Under the pieces are notes generated by a model. It did not search any database, was not told where the DNA came from, and saw only the letters and a program-made list of their open reading frames with translations. Of a stretch of 64,000 nucleotides of DNA, positions 35,783 through 47,913 are shown piece by piece. A program made the translations under genes and the position numbers. The first letter of the stretch is position 1; each line of letters opens with the position of its first letter. The stretch comes from Rhodamnia argentea. Lineage: Eukaryota > Streptophyta > Magnoliopsida > Myrtales > Myrtaceae. The stretch spans positions 22,016,934 to 22,080,933 of the forward strand of contig NC_063151.1 of the NCBI RefSeq assembly GCF_020921035.1, in the 5' to 3' direction.

Positions 35783-36928
35783 TTAACAGGAACCTGTACT
35801 GCAGTGTTTTTCTTGCTTTGCAAGACATGCTTCGTATATCTCCACCAGAAGGCATGGATCAGACTTAACGAGTTCCGAGTAATCTCGATGGTTTTTGAGT
35901 TTATCCTTGTTGACTAAAATTATGGACAAGGCGGCCTCAAGGAGATGCTTCGCATTGTGCCGGTGAGCAAAGGCATAGTTTATGATCGAGTTCTCCCAGT
36001 TCAATTTGGATACCAAGAACTTCTCGCAATAATCTTTGAGGTGCTGTACCTGATACTTTTCAGCTAATACTAGAAGATCATAAGCCATTCGCTCGTCGAG
36101 GAACGCTTCAGCAGAATAAAGATAATTGACAAATGCACGGAGGGCATCATAGGACACCTCATTTATCTTGATATTGTTGCTTCGGCTTTCTTCCATCTCG
36201 TGCTCAAGCATTGCTTTGAATACAGGAGACCGGCTCGCCTGATTGTGAATAGTTACACAATTAGTTTGTTTATGCATCTTATCCGTAAGAGAGTTGGAGA
36301 GTTTTCCCAGGTCGTCATTAAAAAAAAAAAATTAATAATGAAACTATGCTGTGCTCATAAGTCCCCTATGCCAAACGAAACACCTTCCATAGCTCAAGAT
36401 CGTGTTGACAACTCTAATGAAAAAGTATATGGCAGCAGGCAAAATGCAGATTCAAGAAGAGATTAATATTTCACTCAACTCGATTAAGCCTCGAATGAAT
36501 CATGATTGATTTGGAAATCTAGCCCAACCAAAGAAATATGTACTTCTAATGCTATAGAATAGGTGAATGCTAATTCAAAAACTTCAAGATCAAAAGGTAA
36601 TGCTACTCACCAGAACGGCCTTGTGTGCTGGGACCGGCTTCGATAGACCACCGTTGGGACCGTCTTTGGCGGCGAACAAGACGACGTCGCTGAACCCAGG
36701 ACCATCGAGACCGTTGTGGTCGGTCTGAATCCAGAGTCTCAAGAAGGAATTCTTGGCCTTCAAGTCCTCGATCTCTCGCTTGTACTCTTCCGCGGTCTTG
36801 CTGACCTTGTTGTAGCACTCCTCCCAATAGGATCGGTCTTCCTCGCAGAACTTGAGCAGCATGCTCACGGAGAAGTCGCTGTCCGACTCGGCGTCCTGAT
36901 GAAAGCTCCCCGCTCTCGGTCTCTGCAT
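35783..36928 (-). CDS. BTB/POZ protein, At4g08455-like (copy 1)
   Basis: Two exons, 36928-36611 and 36238-35783, give 257 residues; the 372-nt intron is ctg|gtgagt...cag and phase 0. The N-terminus has an acidic stretch and a likely coiled coil (residues about 33-62, 'VSKTAEEYKREIEDLKAKN'), followed by a BTB/POZ domain from about residue 78 ('FSDVVLFAA', 'PAHKAVLASRSPVFKAML', 'YDALRAFVNYLYSAEAFLD') and a helical C-terminal part ('YCEKFLVSKLNWENSIINYA'). Proteins of this type are thought to be adaptors that bring substrates to CUL3 ubiquitin ligases; the substrate is unknown. It lies in unit A of the segmental duplication and has a paralogue 8 kb away. The frame is intact and the intron is short. 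Confidence 0.93.
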
Positions 36929-37852
36929 TTTGCCGAGTGAACCAGAGTAGGCGATGAGTCAGTGGGAGTTTGTGAGAGCTATATGCTAAAAAAAAAAAAA
37001 AAGAATATGCTAATTATCAGGAAAATAATATCCTTATAACTGACAGTATCTTGCGAAATTTCTATTTTATTATCTTTAAAACTCATTCGCAATTAATTTC
37101 CATGAAGAATTTTAACAATTACAAAGACAAAAATACCCTCTGCAAAATTCAACTTATGTTTCTTTCTTTCTTTCTTTCACGATCGACAAATATAAGGAAA
37201 AATGAGTACATGGCCATGCTTTAAAGTTGGAAATTAGGAGGCTCACTTGACCGGTTTAATATTTTTACTATTTAAAAAAGCCAAGATGAGTTTCCAATTT
37301 TATTTATAAAAAAAAAACAAATCGAAGCAAATATTCAAACAATAAGTAATATATGAAAGATTCAATTGCAACTTTTAAAATAGTGGATATTGTTCTCCAG
37401 CCCGAAGAATAGATTAGGTGAATGTTGTTGGAAAAAATATATATAATATGTAACATTGTTTGTTGTAACAAAAAAATAATAATAACACGGAGAAGCGATA
37501 ACAACTTCAACAATGATCAAGCCAATGAGCAAACGACCATACAATTACAAATCAAATTGCTATAGAATTGTAATAGAATTACACAGAAGGTTAGGTCTGG
37601 CTAACCGAATCTCTTTAAGGCAATTAGTTCCTACCAACTGTGCTGAACAGCTTCACCAACTATGCCTCACAAGATACAATACCTCGAACCCATTTGAATT
37701 AGCACTACACAAGCATGACTGGTTGAGCACTTCTCGAGACCAGTATACTTGGAGAAAAATTGACGTGAAAATACAAGAGATATTTCTTCTTCGAATCTTG
37801 TTCGAATATATAGAAGGAAGAATAGATCAACACAATTTACAGAGTTTGAAAG

Positions 37853-37917
37853 GGATACATGAATTCGGAAGATACATGAATTAGATAGATTCATGAATTC
37901 AAAAGATACATGAATCG
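37853..37917. repeat. Short direct repeats, gatacatgaatt
   Basis: Three to four loose copies of agatacatgaattc in about 65 bp, inside unit A. No function is evident. Confidence 0.6.
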
Positions 37918-38836
37918 CAGAGACGTATCTGGTTTTGCTCACTTTCGTTGATCTATTAAACCATTAATTGCAGCAAATATTTTTCCCAAATCAAAGAAAC
38001 TTACTAAAAATAAATAAATAGGAACGTGAGTATCTAGTACTCTGACTTTCTAATTAGTTTAGGATTTTATACTCGTCCATACCGGCCCCGACATGTGCTT
38101 CGAGCCTCATCGGCTCTAGAAACCTGGTAAACCCAGGATTAGGTCTAGTTCGGACGAGAAATGAGATCAGGCCAACTAATAGTTGAACCGGACGAGTCTC
38201 GTATTGAATCCCAATTGACAATGCCGATGGCCAGATCCCCTTAATGCATGCGACACAAGTTATGTGGATGATCCCCATATTGCATGATCAAAGCGTAAAA
38301 AAGTATCATGTCATGCTTCCTATGTGAGCTTTCCTAAATGGGGCCACGAGTTTATTAAACATATGCATTCGACGATTGATCGTCTCAGTGATCTGGTCTT
38401 CAAAAAGCTTGTTGGACCGCTTCCTTCTTTCATTTCTAACCTATAAAAAAAAAATGGATTTGTTTTGGTGTTCTCTCCTCTGGAACCTAAATTTAACTTT
38501 TTCATGTTTACTCGAGTTTTCAAGAGGTAATGCCAAAGTTTAGGCAGATTAAATAGTTATTGCCCATATATAAGTCGAATCAATATGGATTTTTGCGACT
38601 CTTTATTTAGAGAGATTGTAAAATTCTGCCACTTTACATGATTATGGCCGGATTCATGTGGAGACATCGGGGGTTGCATTTACTTTCGGAACTGCATGCT
38701 GGCAAATATTCACCTGTATATGACATTTCTAGTAAAAGGTTATGTCTTTTACTTTCTAGTCTGATGTTAAACTCTCTCTTAGGTTGATCTTAAAGTTTTT
38801 AAGTTAGCTTTCATCTATTCAGAAGTACATATTTAT

Positions 38837-39621
38837 CGGCCTAATGCCCTAAAAAACCTCCAACTTAAGCTTTTGTCCGAATTCTAACTTTTGCCTCATA
38901 AAAAACTCCAACTTTAGTTGCAATCTCAATTCTACCCTAAACTTATTTTTGTCCCATAAGAAAACCCCAACTTTAGTTTTAATCCTGATTCTACCCTAAA
39001 TTTATTACATAAAAACTCTCAACTTTAGGACGACTATCAATTGTACCCTAAATTTGTATTTGTCTCATAAGAAAATCTCAACTTTATGTCTAGTTTTAAT
39101 TTTAGTCTAGTTTGTTGTCTCATAAAAGATTATCAATTTTTACTTGATTCCTAAATCTGTCTCCAATAACTCTCCGTCAAAATTGCCCTTAGAGAGTTTC
39201 CGTTCGACTTTCAATCTCTCGGGAATGTTCCATCTCTCACAGTCAGAGAGCTTACCCTCGGGACACTCGAATAGCTCGTGCTTGGGAGTTTTCTATTTCT
39301 CTATTATCTAGGAGAAATTTTGGACAAAAGGTTAATAGGGAACTTAAGTAACAACTTGTGATTTTTTATGTGACTATAAAAAAACGTCAAAATAAAATTG
39401 GGAATGGATGGTAAGATTAGAACAAGACCTAAAGTTGTGAGTTTCATTGGAAAAATAGTATATGACAGAATTGGGACATGACCAAAAGCTAGGGATTTTT
39501 TATGGAACAAAAAAAGTTGAGGGTAGATTGGGACTGGATCTAAGTTGGAGGTTTTATATGAGATAAAAAAGGTATAAGTGGGACAAAAGTTAAAATTGAA
39601 GGTTCTTTAGGGTATTAGATC
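38837..39621. mobile_element. Foldback MITE, Mutator-like, family 4
   Basis: Flanks catatttat (38828-38836) and catattcat (39622-39630) form a 9-bp target duplication with one mismatch. The ends read taatgccctaaaaaacc and the inverted ctttagggtatta. The arms are made of repeated 'ctcataagaaaa.c.caactttag' units in opposite orientation. Unit A lacks it. Confidence 0.78.
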
Positions 39622-40829
39622 CATATTCATTTGATTGGAGTGGAGTTTTTGAAATAGATAGATTTTCAAATATGTTATGCAGATGATGATTGATTCCTTT
39701 GATTTGCTTGGAGGGAGTCTTATTTTTTTTTTGGAGGGAGTCTTAGTTGAGTTGACTTGAATATTAATATCTATTTGAAGTGACATGTTTGGTTAATTAA
39801 GTTGATGGATACTTCATTCATTGTTAATTGTCTTGCACAATCATTTCATTTAAGTGACTCTTGAGCCACGGGATATGCATATGACCAGCTGTGATGTACT
39901 TTTCATTGGAGTATCAACTTCTTCATTACAAAAGATTGAGTTAGGAAGGTCTTTCGCATAGCATAGTTTTCATAATGAGTGAGGCCTTCGCGGCCGGTGA
40001 GGGTGGCCGTTCACCCTTGTCGACAGAGGAAAAAAAAGTAAAGACAAAAAAAATAAAAAAGTTCAAAATTTTTATAAAATTATAAAAAAATATCCACGTC
40101 GGCGTCGACCGTGCATCCACATCAATGATTTCCGGCCAAGAGTGATTGGATTGACTCAATTGGTATCAATGCAATATATTTAAAACTAAATTGATCAAAT
40201 TAAAAGATTTAAAACTGAATTAATATCAATTTGCTCAAAATTCCTTTCGATTCAGTACAAATAGAGTCATCATTATTTGTTTCTGTGCACATTGCCAGCC
40301 TCAAATTGTCTCATACACAACTTTATTAAATTTCACATTTTTCCTTCTGAAAGTGAAATATCCAGCTTAATGACTCGGATCGGAGCAAATAAAATTCAGC
40401 TCCTCGAACATCACGTTCTTCGTACCAAATGTTCAAGAAATTACAAAAGATGAAAGAGTTAATTGCCCAAAGAATTACGATTTTTTTTTTTTTTTTTGCC
40501 CGAAGAATTATGATTGACAAGTCTTAAACAAGGGAAATGTATTATCTGTCTTGGCTTTTCCGAATGTCTTCTCTACGATACTCACATCAAAGTTCAATGA
40601 CCAAATAAATTTTTGGGTTGGTTGTTTGTTGGCCGGAATAGGTAAGGTTGAATAAATTGATTGAGAGCAAAGTCAATATTTAGTGATACGTTTGGGAAAT
40701 AAAAAAATTTAAATTGCAATATACCCTATAATAAAGTTTCATAACTCAAATGTAAACACACTAACTGAAATAACTGAAAAAGTTGCTTGAACCATGTTCC
40801 TTCAAACTCAATATGCCATCACGACTTGG

Positions 40830-43800
40830 TCAAATGGTACCTGTGCTGCATGCAGTGTTTTCCTGCTTTGCTAGACATGCTTCTAATAGCTCCACCACAA
40901 GGCATGGATCCTTTTTAATGAGTTCCGAGTATTCTGGACGTTTCTTGAGCTTATCCTTGTTGACGATGATTAAGGACAAGGCGGCCTTCAGGAGAAGCTT
41001 CGCATTGTGCTGGTGCGCAAAGGCATAGTTTACGATCGAGTTATCCCACTTCAATTTGGATACCAAGAACTTCTCGCAATAAGCTTTGAGGTGCACCACC
41101 TGGTACCTTTCGGCTAATGCTAAGAGATCATAAGCCATTTGCTGATCGAGGAATGCTTCGGCACAGTAGAGATAGTTGACAAATGCTCGGAGGGCATCGT
41201 ACGACACTTCACTTATCTTGATGGTGTTGCTTTGGCTTTCTTTCACCTCATGCTCGAGCATTGCTTTGAACACTGGAGACCGGCTTGCCTGATTTGAAGT
41301 GGACTTAGAATCACAACTCAATAGTTTGATACGAGATGTTCATGCATCTATTCAAGCTAATTTTTCCAGAGCAACTAGAAAGAGTTTCTTTAACCAGTAA
41401 ACAAAGCTTTTGAATCATCAGTTGCAAAAACAATGAAATTATGATGTGCTCATAAGTCTCCTATGTCACCCGAAAAATGTTCCATAACCATTTTAAGTAG
41501 AGATTAATATTCCACTCGACTCAACTAAGTCTCGAATCAGTCATGATCTGCACTAAAAAATTGAGAATGTCTCTGATTTAGAAATCTAGTCCAACCAAAT
41601 AAATAAGTACTTCTAATGCTAAAAAATAGATGAAAGCTAATCAAATACTTCAAGATCATGTGTTTAGCTTAACATCGGACTAGGAAGTAAAAGATACAAT
41701 CTTTTAGTGGGAATGTCATATGGAGGTGTATGTTTAGTGGGTGACAAAAAAAATCGGGATCCATCCGAACCAGACCGTATCCTAGCCAACCGGCTCATTT
41801 TGGTTGGTCCCACCGAGTACCGGTTCGATTTCCGGTTCCAATTTGAATCGGCGAGTACCGGTCCAGATCTCGATTTCAAGTGGGAACCACCCACCCGGAC
41901 CATCGAACATGACCAATATATGTGTGTGATGTATATATTCAATTCTAGCTATTCTCTATTTTTGAGGTGATCACTTGTGAGACAAGTTCAGCATAAGTCA
42001 TGAGGAAAAAAGACTTTTTTAGTCCAATTCTAGGGATTAGATGCAGTCTTACACTTATCTTTGTTTATCCGGTAAATCCCATTGATAGCCAATGTTTTTC
42101 AATGTGGAGCAAAATGTTTGTGTCTCATTAATTGTCACTTCAAAAATTTAGGTCGTGCCTAAGGAGTTTTACTTCTCACTTCAAAATAAAGGTGATTTTT
42201 TCTATGAATTTGTCAAAGAAATCAGCAAGTGATGTTGGTGCTCAATACTCGATAGGACCGGTTCCATAGACCCACTAGGGAATCGGACCGGACCGGTGAT
42301 TCGATTATGGGGTGGGTCCATGAAATGAATGGGCGGTTCACGATTTTTATTTTGTGGAACCGGTCCCTAGCGGGGGGTTCTCTGTTCTAGGGTGTAAACC
42401 ACACAACTTGAAATCGATCACCCTATTACCAGGCTAGAATCATGTGCATTGGTAGAATTTTACCGAAATTTATATTGATTTGTTCATGCAAACTATACAT
42501 GCTCAACAACCATTTGAACTTCGGACCCAAAAAAAAAAAAAAAACCATTTGAACTGCCTAGCACTGCATGTTGAAAAATCGAGTAAACATAAAAGAAGAA
42601 GAAGAAGAAGTGAAGTTTAGGCTCAGAAGAAACAAGACCAAGACCAATCCAAGCCCAGGAAACTTTCTTCATCATCTAATTCACCACTTATTTATCGGGA
42701 AAATTACCAAAAAAATCTTAAACCTAGTACAATTGTGCCAATTCAATTCTTTTATATTTTCCAATTGAGTCCTAAACCTCTTAAAATTATACGAATTCTG
42801 TCCATTTTGCCACCGTAATAATATTTTTTATTTTTAAATAATTTTTTGGTCTTTTTTTTTTTTTTCGTATCCTACCCAACCGGCTCATTTTGGTTGGTCC
42901 CTAGCGAGTACCGGTCCGATTTCCGATTCCAATTTGAACAAGTGGGTACCGGTCTAGATCTCGATTCCAGGTGGGAACCACCCACCCGGACCAATCAGAC
43001 ATGACCTATATATATAGATTCAATTCTAGCTATTCTCTATTTTCGAGGTGATCACTTGTGGGACAAGTTTAGCATACTTTTTTAGTCCAATTGCAGGGAT
43101 TAGATGTAGTCTTACACTTATCTTTGTTTATTCGGTAAATCTCATTGATAGCCAATGTTTTTCAATGTGGAGCAAAATGTTTGCATCTCATTAATAGTCA
43201 CTTCAAAAATACAGGTCGTGCCTTAGGAGTTTTACTTCTCACTTCAAAATAAAGGTGATTTTTTCTATGAATTTGTCGAAGAAATCGGCAAGTGATGTTG
43301 GTGCTCAATACTCGATAGGACTGGTTCTATTGACCCACTAGGGAATCGAACTGGACCGGTGGTTCTATTATGGGGTGGATCCATAAAATGAGGGGCGATT
43401 TACGGTTCTTATTTTGTGGAACCAGTCCCTAGTGGGCGTTCTCGATTCTAGGGTGGAAACCACCCACCCCGGAATCGATCACCCTATTACTGAGCTAGAA
43501 TCATGTACAATGGCAGAATTTTACCGCAATTATCTTAGTAAAGATACGCGGAAATTCATATTGATTTGTTCATGCAAACTATACATGCTCAACAACCATT
43601 TGAACTTCGGAGCCAAAAAAAAAAAACCATTTGAACTGCCTAGCACTGCATCTTGAAAAATCGAGTAAACATTAAAAAAGAAGAAGTGAAGTTTGGGCTC
43701 AGAAGAGAAAAGACCAAGACCAATCCAAAGCCAGGAAACTTTCTCCATCATCTAATTCACCACTTATTTATTAGAAAACCTATTACAATTGTGCCAATTC

Positions 43801-44770
43801 AATTCTTTTCTTTTTTTTTTTTTTTGCCAATTGAGTTCTAAACTTTTTGCAATCATGCCAATTCACTCCATTTTTCCACTGTAATAATATTTTTAAATTT
43901 TTTATTTTTTAATACTTTTTTTTTCTTTTTTTTTGTGTGTGTGTGGTTATGCTGGCAAGAGGCTACCGCCGTAGGTTCACGGCCCTAAACAAAAAACGAT
44001 AAGAAAAAATTTTAAAAAAATTTTAAAATTTTAAAATATTAGTAAAAAAATTCCAAGTCAATGTGGGCCGGCAAAAAGTATTAAATTAACATAATTACAA
44101 AAGGTTCATGACTCAATTTAAAAAAAAAAAATTGGATTGAATTGACACTAGGTTTAGGATATTTTTTGATAATTTTTTCCTTATTTACTTCCCAACAGCA
44201 ACCAATTAGGATAAAGAAATGGAACATTCGAACCCACCCACAAATTAGCTACAAACAAATCAAAGCTTAAATCAATGGGGACTAAACATATTGGATCAGG
44301 GCAAAAACAAAGAAAAACCTCAAAAACTTCAAGCGAAATCAGCAATGAAATGAATGATCCGAGCAAAAGGCAATGCTGCTCACCAGAACGGCCCTGTGAG
44401 CCAGGACAGGCTTCGATTGGCCTCCGTTGGGACCGTCCTCGGCTGCGAACAAGACGACGTCGCTGAACCCAGGATCATGGGAGCGACCACCGAGGTCATC
44501 GTGGTCGGTCTGAATCCAGAGCCTCAAGAAGAAGTTCTTGGCTTTCAAGTCCTCGATCTCTCGCTTGTGCTCTTCCGTGGCTCGCTTGTACTTTTCCGCG
44601 GTCTTGCTGACCTTCTCGTAGCAGTCCATCCAAAAGGAGGCGCCCCTGTACTCGTTTTCCTCGCGGAACTTGTGGCGCATGCTCGCGGTCCACGGGGTGG
44701 ACGAGTCGCTCTCCGACCCGGGGTCGTCATGGTGAAAGCGGTGAGACCTCCTCGCTCTCATTCTGTGCAT
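40830..44770 (-). CDS. BTB/POZ protein, At4g08455-like (copy 2)
   Basis: Two exons, 44770-44384 and 41288-40830, give 281 residues. The splice sites match copy 1 (ctg|gtgagc and cag|gcaagc), but the intron is 3095 nt instead of 372, because transposons and a nested duplication sit in it. The BTB domain begins near residue 101 ('FSDVVLFAA', 'LAHRAVLASRSPVFKAML') and the C-terminal helices follow as in copy 1. The N-terminus is longer, with an Arg/His-rich start and a duplicated 7-residue step in the coiled coil ('KYKRATEEHKREIEDL'). Likely a CUL3 adaptor, like its paralogue. Both frames are open, so both copies look functional. I cannot tell whether the long intron affects expression. Confidence 0.92.
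41776..43933. repeat. Nested tandem duplication in the BTB2 intron
   Basis: Copy 1 is 41776-42865 and copy 2 is about 42866-43933. Both begin cgtatcct.(g/c)ccaaccggc and share the gcctaaggagttttacttct, aaccatttgaact and aagaagtgaagttt landmarks. The unit ends inside the arm of a family 2 MITE, in a T-run. Units are about 1090 and 1068 bp. Confidence 0.85.
43766..44175. mobile_element. Mutator-like MITE, family 2, in the BTB2 intron
   Basis: Inverted arms with 'ttgtgccaattcaattct' and 'ggattgaattgacac' units. The flanks cttatttat and cttatttac could be a 9-bp target duplication with one mismatch. A second left arm at about 42697-42865 is a by-product of the nested tandem duplication. Confidence 0.65.
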
Positions 44771-45588
44771 TTTGCCGAGTGAGTCGAGAGCAAGCGACGA
44801 GTCGGTGGAGTTTGCGAGAGGTAAATTCTAATAATCGGGGACATAATATTTTTTATAACGGACAGTATCTTCTCACATCTCTATTTGAATTGGATAGATT
44901 ATCTTTAAAACTCATTCGCAATTAGTTTCCATTTTATCGATTGCAAAAGACAAAAATACCCTTTACCAAATTGAATATTCTTTTAAAAGAAGTACGCACT
45001 CGCTTACGTTTCTTTCTTTTTTCTTCCATGACCGAGAAGTATAAGGAAAATAAGTACATGACCGCTCCGTTAATTTACAAAGCGGTCGGTCCAACCTCAG
45101 CCACAAGTTTTAAAGTTGGAAATTAGGAGGCTCACTTAACCAGTTTAATGTTTTTTCATTTTAAAAACGCCAACAGGAGTTTCCAATTTTATTTAAAGAA
45201 ACAAATCAAAGCAATAATATTCAAACAAAAAGTTCCAACCAATATATATATTCAAACAACAAATAATATATGAAAGATTCAATTGCACCTTTTAAAATAG
45301 TGAATATTGTTTTCCGGCCAAAGAATAGATTAGGTGAATATTGTTCCCGAATCAAAGAACCTTACTAAAATAAATAAATAGGAACGTGAGTATCTAGTAT
45401 TCTTTGGTCTTTCGATTATTTTAGGATTATATAATAGTTAACACAAAACTGTGAATAGAGGTTCGTCAGTCTCTACTTCTTTGGTTGCAAGAACGTAAAA
45501 GGCACTCGTTGATATCAAATTTTAGTTGCTATCTATCAATGTATACATATTGGACATATGATGCTTAATTATTTTTTAATCTCTTTTA

Positions 45589-46340
45589 GATGGATGGAGT
45601 CGTATTGAAAGGAGTTTCATCGATGAAAATAACGTCAACGATGAAGACGAGATGAGCAATTCAATAGAAGATGCTAGTGACAAAAGAGTCATAACACCTG
45701 AGAACGTGGTACTTGCATCACCTTACATAGGTATGAGGAGGCTTATGCATTTCATGACAATTATTCTAAAGAGGCGGGAACTAGCATTAGAGTGTTGAAC
45801 TCATATAAAGGAAAGCTAGCGAGGAAAAAATGCGGTGCAGTACTTGTTGCAGTCGTCAACGGTACATGATCAGAAAAGGAGTTAAGTTAAGGCTGGGGAA
45901 AAGATGAGCAATGGTTAGAACTCATCTGGTCAAGTCCCATAAATAGGAAATAACAAAAGTTGCAGTCAATTATTGTCACTTGACAACTCTTCAAAGCGTT
46001 AGATGCTTTACATAACACAATAATATAGATTCCAAAACGAAAAGAAAAATCAAGTTGAACTGTGATGTAGGAATTAGAACAGATAAATCTTTCAACCATT
46101 GGTTGTTGAACAAGGAGGGCATGAAAAATTAAATTCTCAAAAAAAAAAAAATGTTAGAAACCATGTTACAAAGTAGAAAAGGTTGAAATTGCAAATTTGC
46201 AAGAGGGAGATGGGCAAGGGCTTTTCGATTGTTTCTCGATCATGCAGTTTTGAGAAATTTTATTATGTAATTGATTTGGATGGTAAATAGAGACTGTGTG
46301 ATGTTTGTTGGGCGGATGCACCATCAAGAAACACACACAA
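45589..46340 (+). pseudogene. FAR1-related sequence (FRS) pseudogene
   Basis: Fragments of a FAR1/FHY3-family protein appear in order but in shifting frames. First is an acidic leader ending 'ITPENVVLASPYIG'. Next comes the FAR1 DNA-binding region 'YEEAYAFHDNYSKEAG' and 'CSRQRYMIRKGVKLR', then 'DKSFQPLVVEQGGHEKL', 'GDGQGLFDCFSIMQF' and 'FYYVIDLDGK' followed by 'CWADAPSR', which match the linker and the start of the MULE-transposase-derived domain. There is a deletion with frameshift between 'PYIG' and 'YEEAY', another frameshift before 'CSRQR', and stop codons inside. The zinc-binding FLYWCH-like and SWIM parts are absent. FAR1 proteins are transcription factors derived from Mutator transposases; this copy cannot make one. 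It starts just beyond the end of unit B. Confidence 0.85.
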
Positions 46341-47913
46341 ACTTTTCGGAGGCCGAGTCACGTGGATACTAACTCAGACTCTGGGTCAAGTATATTACTT
46401 ATGGAAAAGAAGAGTGAGAGTTTAATACACCAATTGGCTAAAAATTAATGTTTAAGTGACTTGATTAGAAAAATCACTAAAGATTTTGTATCCACAAGCG
46501 GAGTTCGCCCAGCAAGATGTTCTCATTGATATATTACAAACTTAACCCTTACGTTGAGTTTCAGTCATAAATGTTAGTGTTAACGAAGTTCAAGATGTCA
46601 AAAAACGTACGCACGAGATTTATCTAGCATAGAGCTTGACGCCTCTTACATCTCCCGAGTAAAGTTACGTTTTCACACATGAAGATAAGCAATAGCCGTA
46701 AAAGAGTAAAGAAACAATTGGAGGGTGAGCAATGAGGAATAGACAAATCAATTAATCATGCATGGCACTTAAACTAGTGGTGTAATGGCAAACGTGGCTA
46801 ATTATCACAATTCAGGAAGACTTATAGAGTAAATTTAAATAGTGAAACCGTTAATTTCAGAAAAAATTATCGAAAAAATCTTTAATCTACTGTAATTATG
46901 CCAATTCAATCCATAACATTTTTTTTTCTCAATTCAGTCCTAAATTTTTACAATTGGTCAGCCGGCTCTAACGTGACAATTTTTTATAACGTTTTCATAT
47001 TTTTTCGAATTTTTTTTATCTATTTCTTTTTTTCATTTTCCTTCTTCCTCCCTTCGTAAGTCAAGGGCTCTTCCCTGGGCGAAATTCACGAAAGGATTTA
47101 ATTGCATCAATTTGACAAGTATTAAGACATGATTGTACTTTTTAAAACTTTTGATGCACTTATCTAAAAAATAATTAGATAAATAAACCGCCATGAGCGG
47201 TCCACTATCAGACAAGGGTTCAGTGCCCCTCACCAAAACAGAGGTAGGTCCTTCAAAGTATAGAATGACCGTCCCCTCAGCATCTAAATTCCAGCCTCCG
47301 TCAATTAAGATGATATTAAAAACTGTTTCGTCATCGTTCTGTTGATCTGGATGTACAATACAAGTATGTGTCTCGTGAAATACAAGGCCTGGTTATTGTT
47401 CCAAAAGGTGTTCTCATTCGTAAATCGGAACGAAACAAAAACCACAAAGCAAGATCTCATCTTCGGTGGCCATGAATCAGTGATAAAATGAACCAAAAGA
47501 AGGTCAAGCCAAGAAACAAGGTGTGGGCACCGAATCAGCGAAGTCACACATGCCAAACACAAAAGACAAAACACTAATCTGTAAGCACTTGTTCTGACAG
47601 TGACATACCATAAGCCAAAGAGCTACGGCTGATCTACCAATATAAATATATCAATGAGAAGGAATATAGAAGGTTAATTATCCACAAGAATGGTGTGAGG
47701 TCAGTGTATTTGAGAGGCAAGTATCAGAAAACCTCGTAAAAAAGCCATGTCAACAAACAACAAATATACATCATCATCTACTGTACCTTCCCTTCCGGGA
47801 ACTGCGGCATGAACACCTTCATTTCAAGCAGTATAGATATGGCAGGTGCAGCTCAGCCTGAAATTTGATAGCCAGAAACTGCTGACGTGCAATTTACAAT
47901 TTCAACCTCTAAC
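46341..47913. other. Gene-free stretch before the auxilin-like gene
   Basis: Contains one arm of a family 2 MITE at about 46862-47000 and short frames only. The last few hundred bases are probably the 3' untranslated region of the auxilin-like gene. Confidence 0.5.

Larger units (their letters stand above)
33200..38075. repeat. Segmental duplication, unit A
   Basis: The left copy of a tandem duplication that carries one BTB gene. It aligns with unit B along its flanks: 33291-33530 with 38308-38540, 34030-34330 with 40360-40650, 34950-35045 with 40640-40735, the BTB exons, 36940-37430 with 44790-45340, and 37986-38070 with 45347-45432. Compared with unit B it has gained the retroposed insert at 34331-34944 and the MITE at 35044-35411. 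Confidence 0.88.
38222..45435. repeat. Segmental duplication, unit B
   Basis: The right copy of the tandem duplication, starting about 150 bp after unit A ends. It is about 2.3 kb longer, because of the foldback MITE at 38837-39621, other MITE material at about 39990-40245, and 2.7 kb of insertion inside the intron of BTB gene 2. It lacks the two insertions seen in unit A. Confidence 0.88.

Noticed and set aside
37513..37884. Open frame of 123 codons on the + strand
   Set aside because: No family recognised; it lies in the flank of unit A and is not preserved in the equivalent part of unit B.
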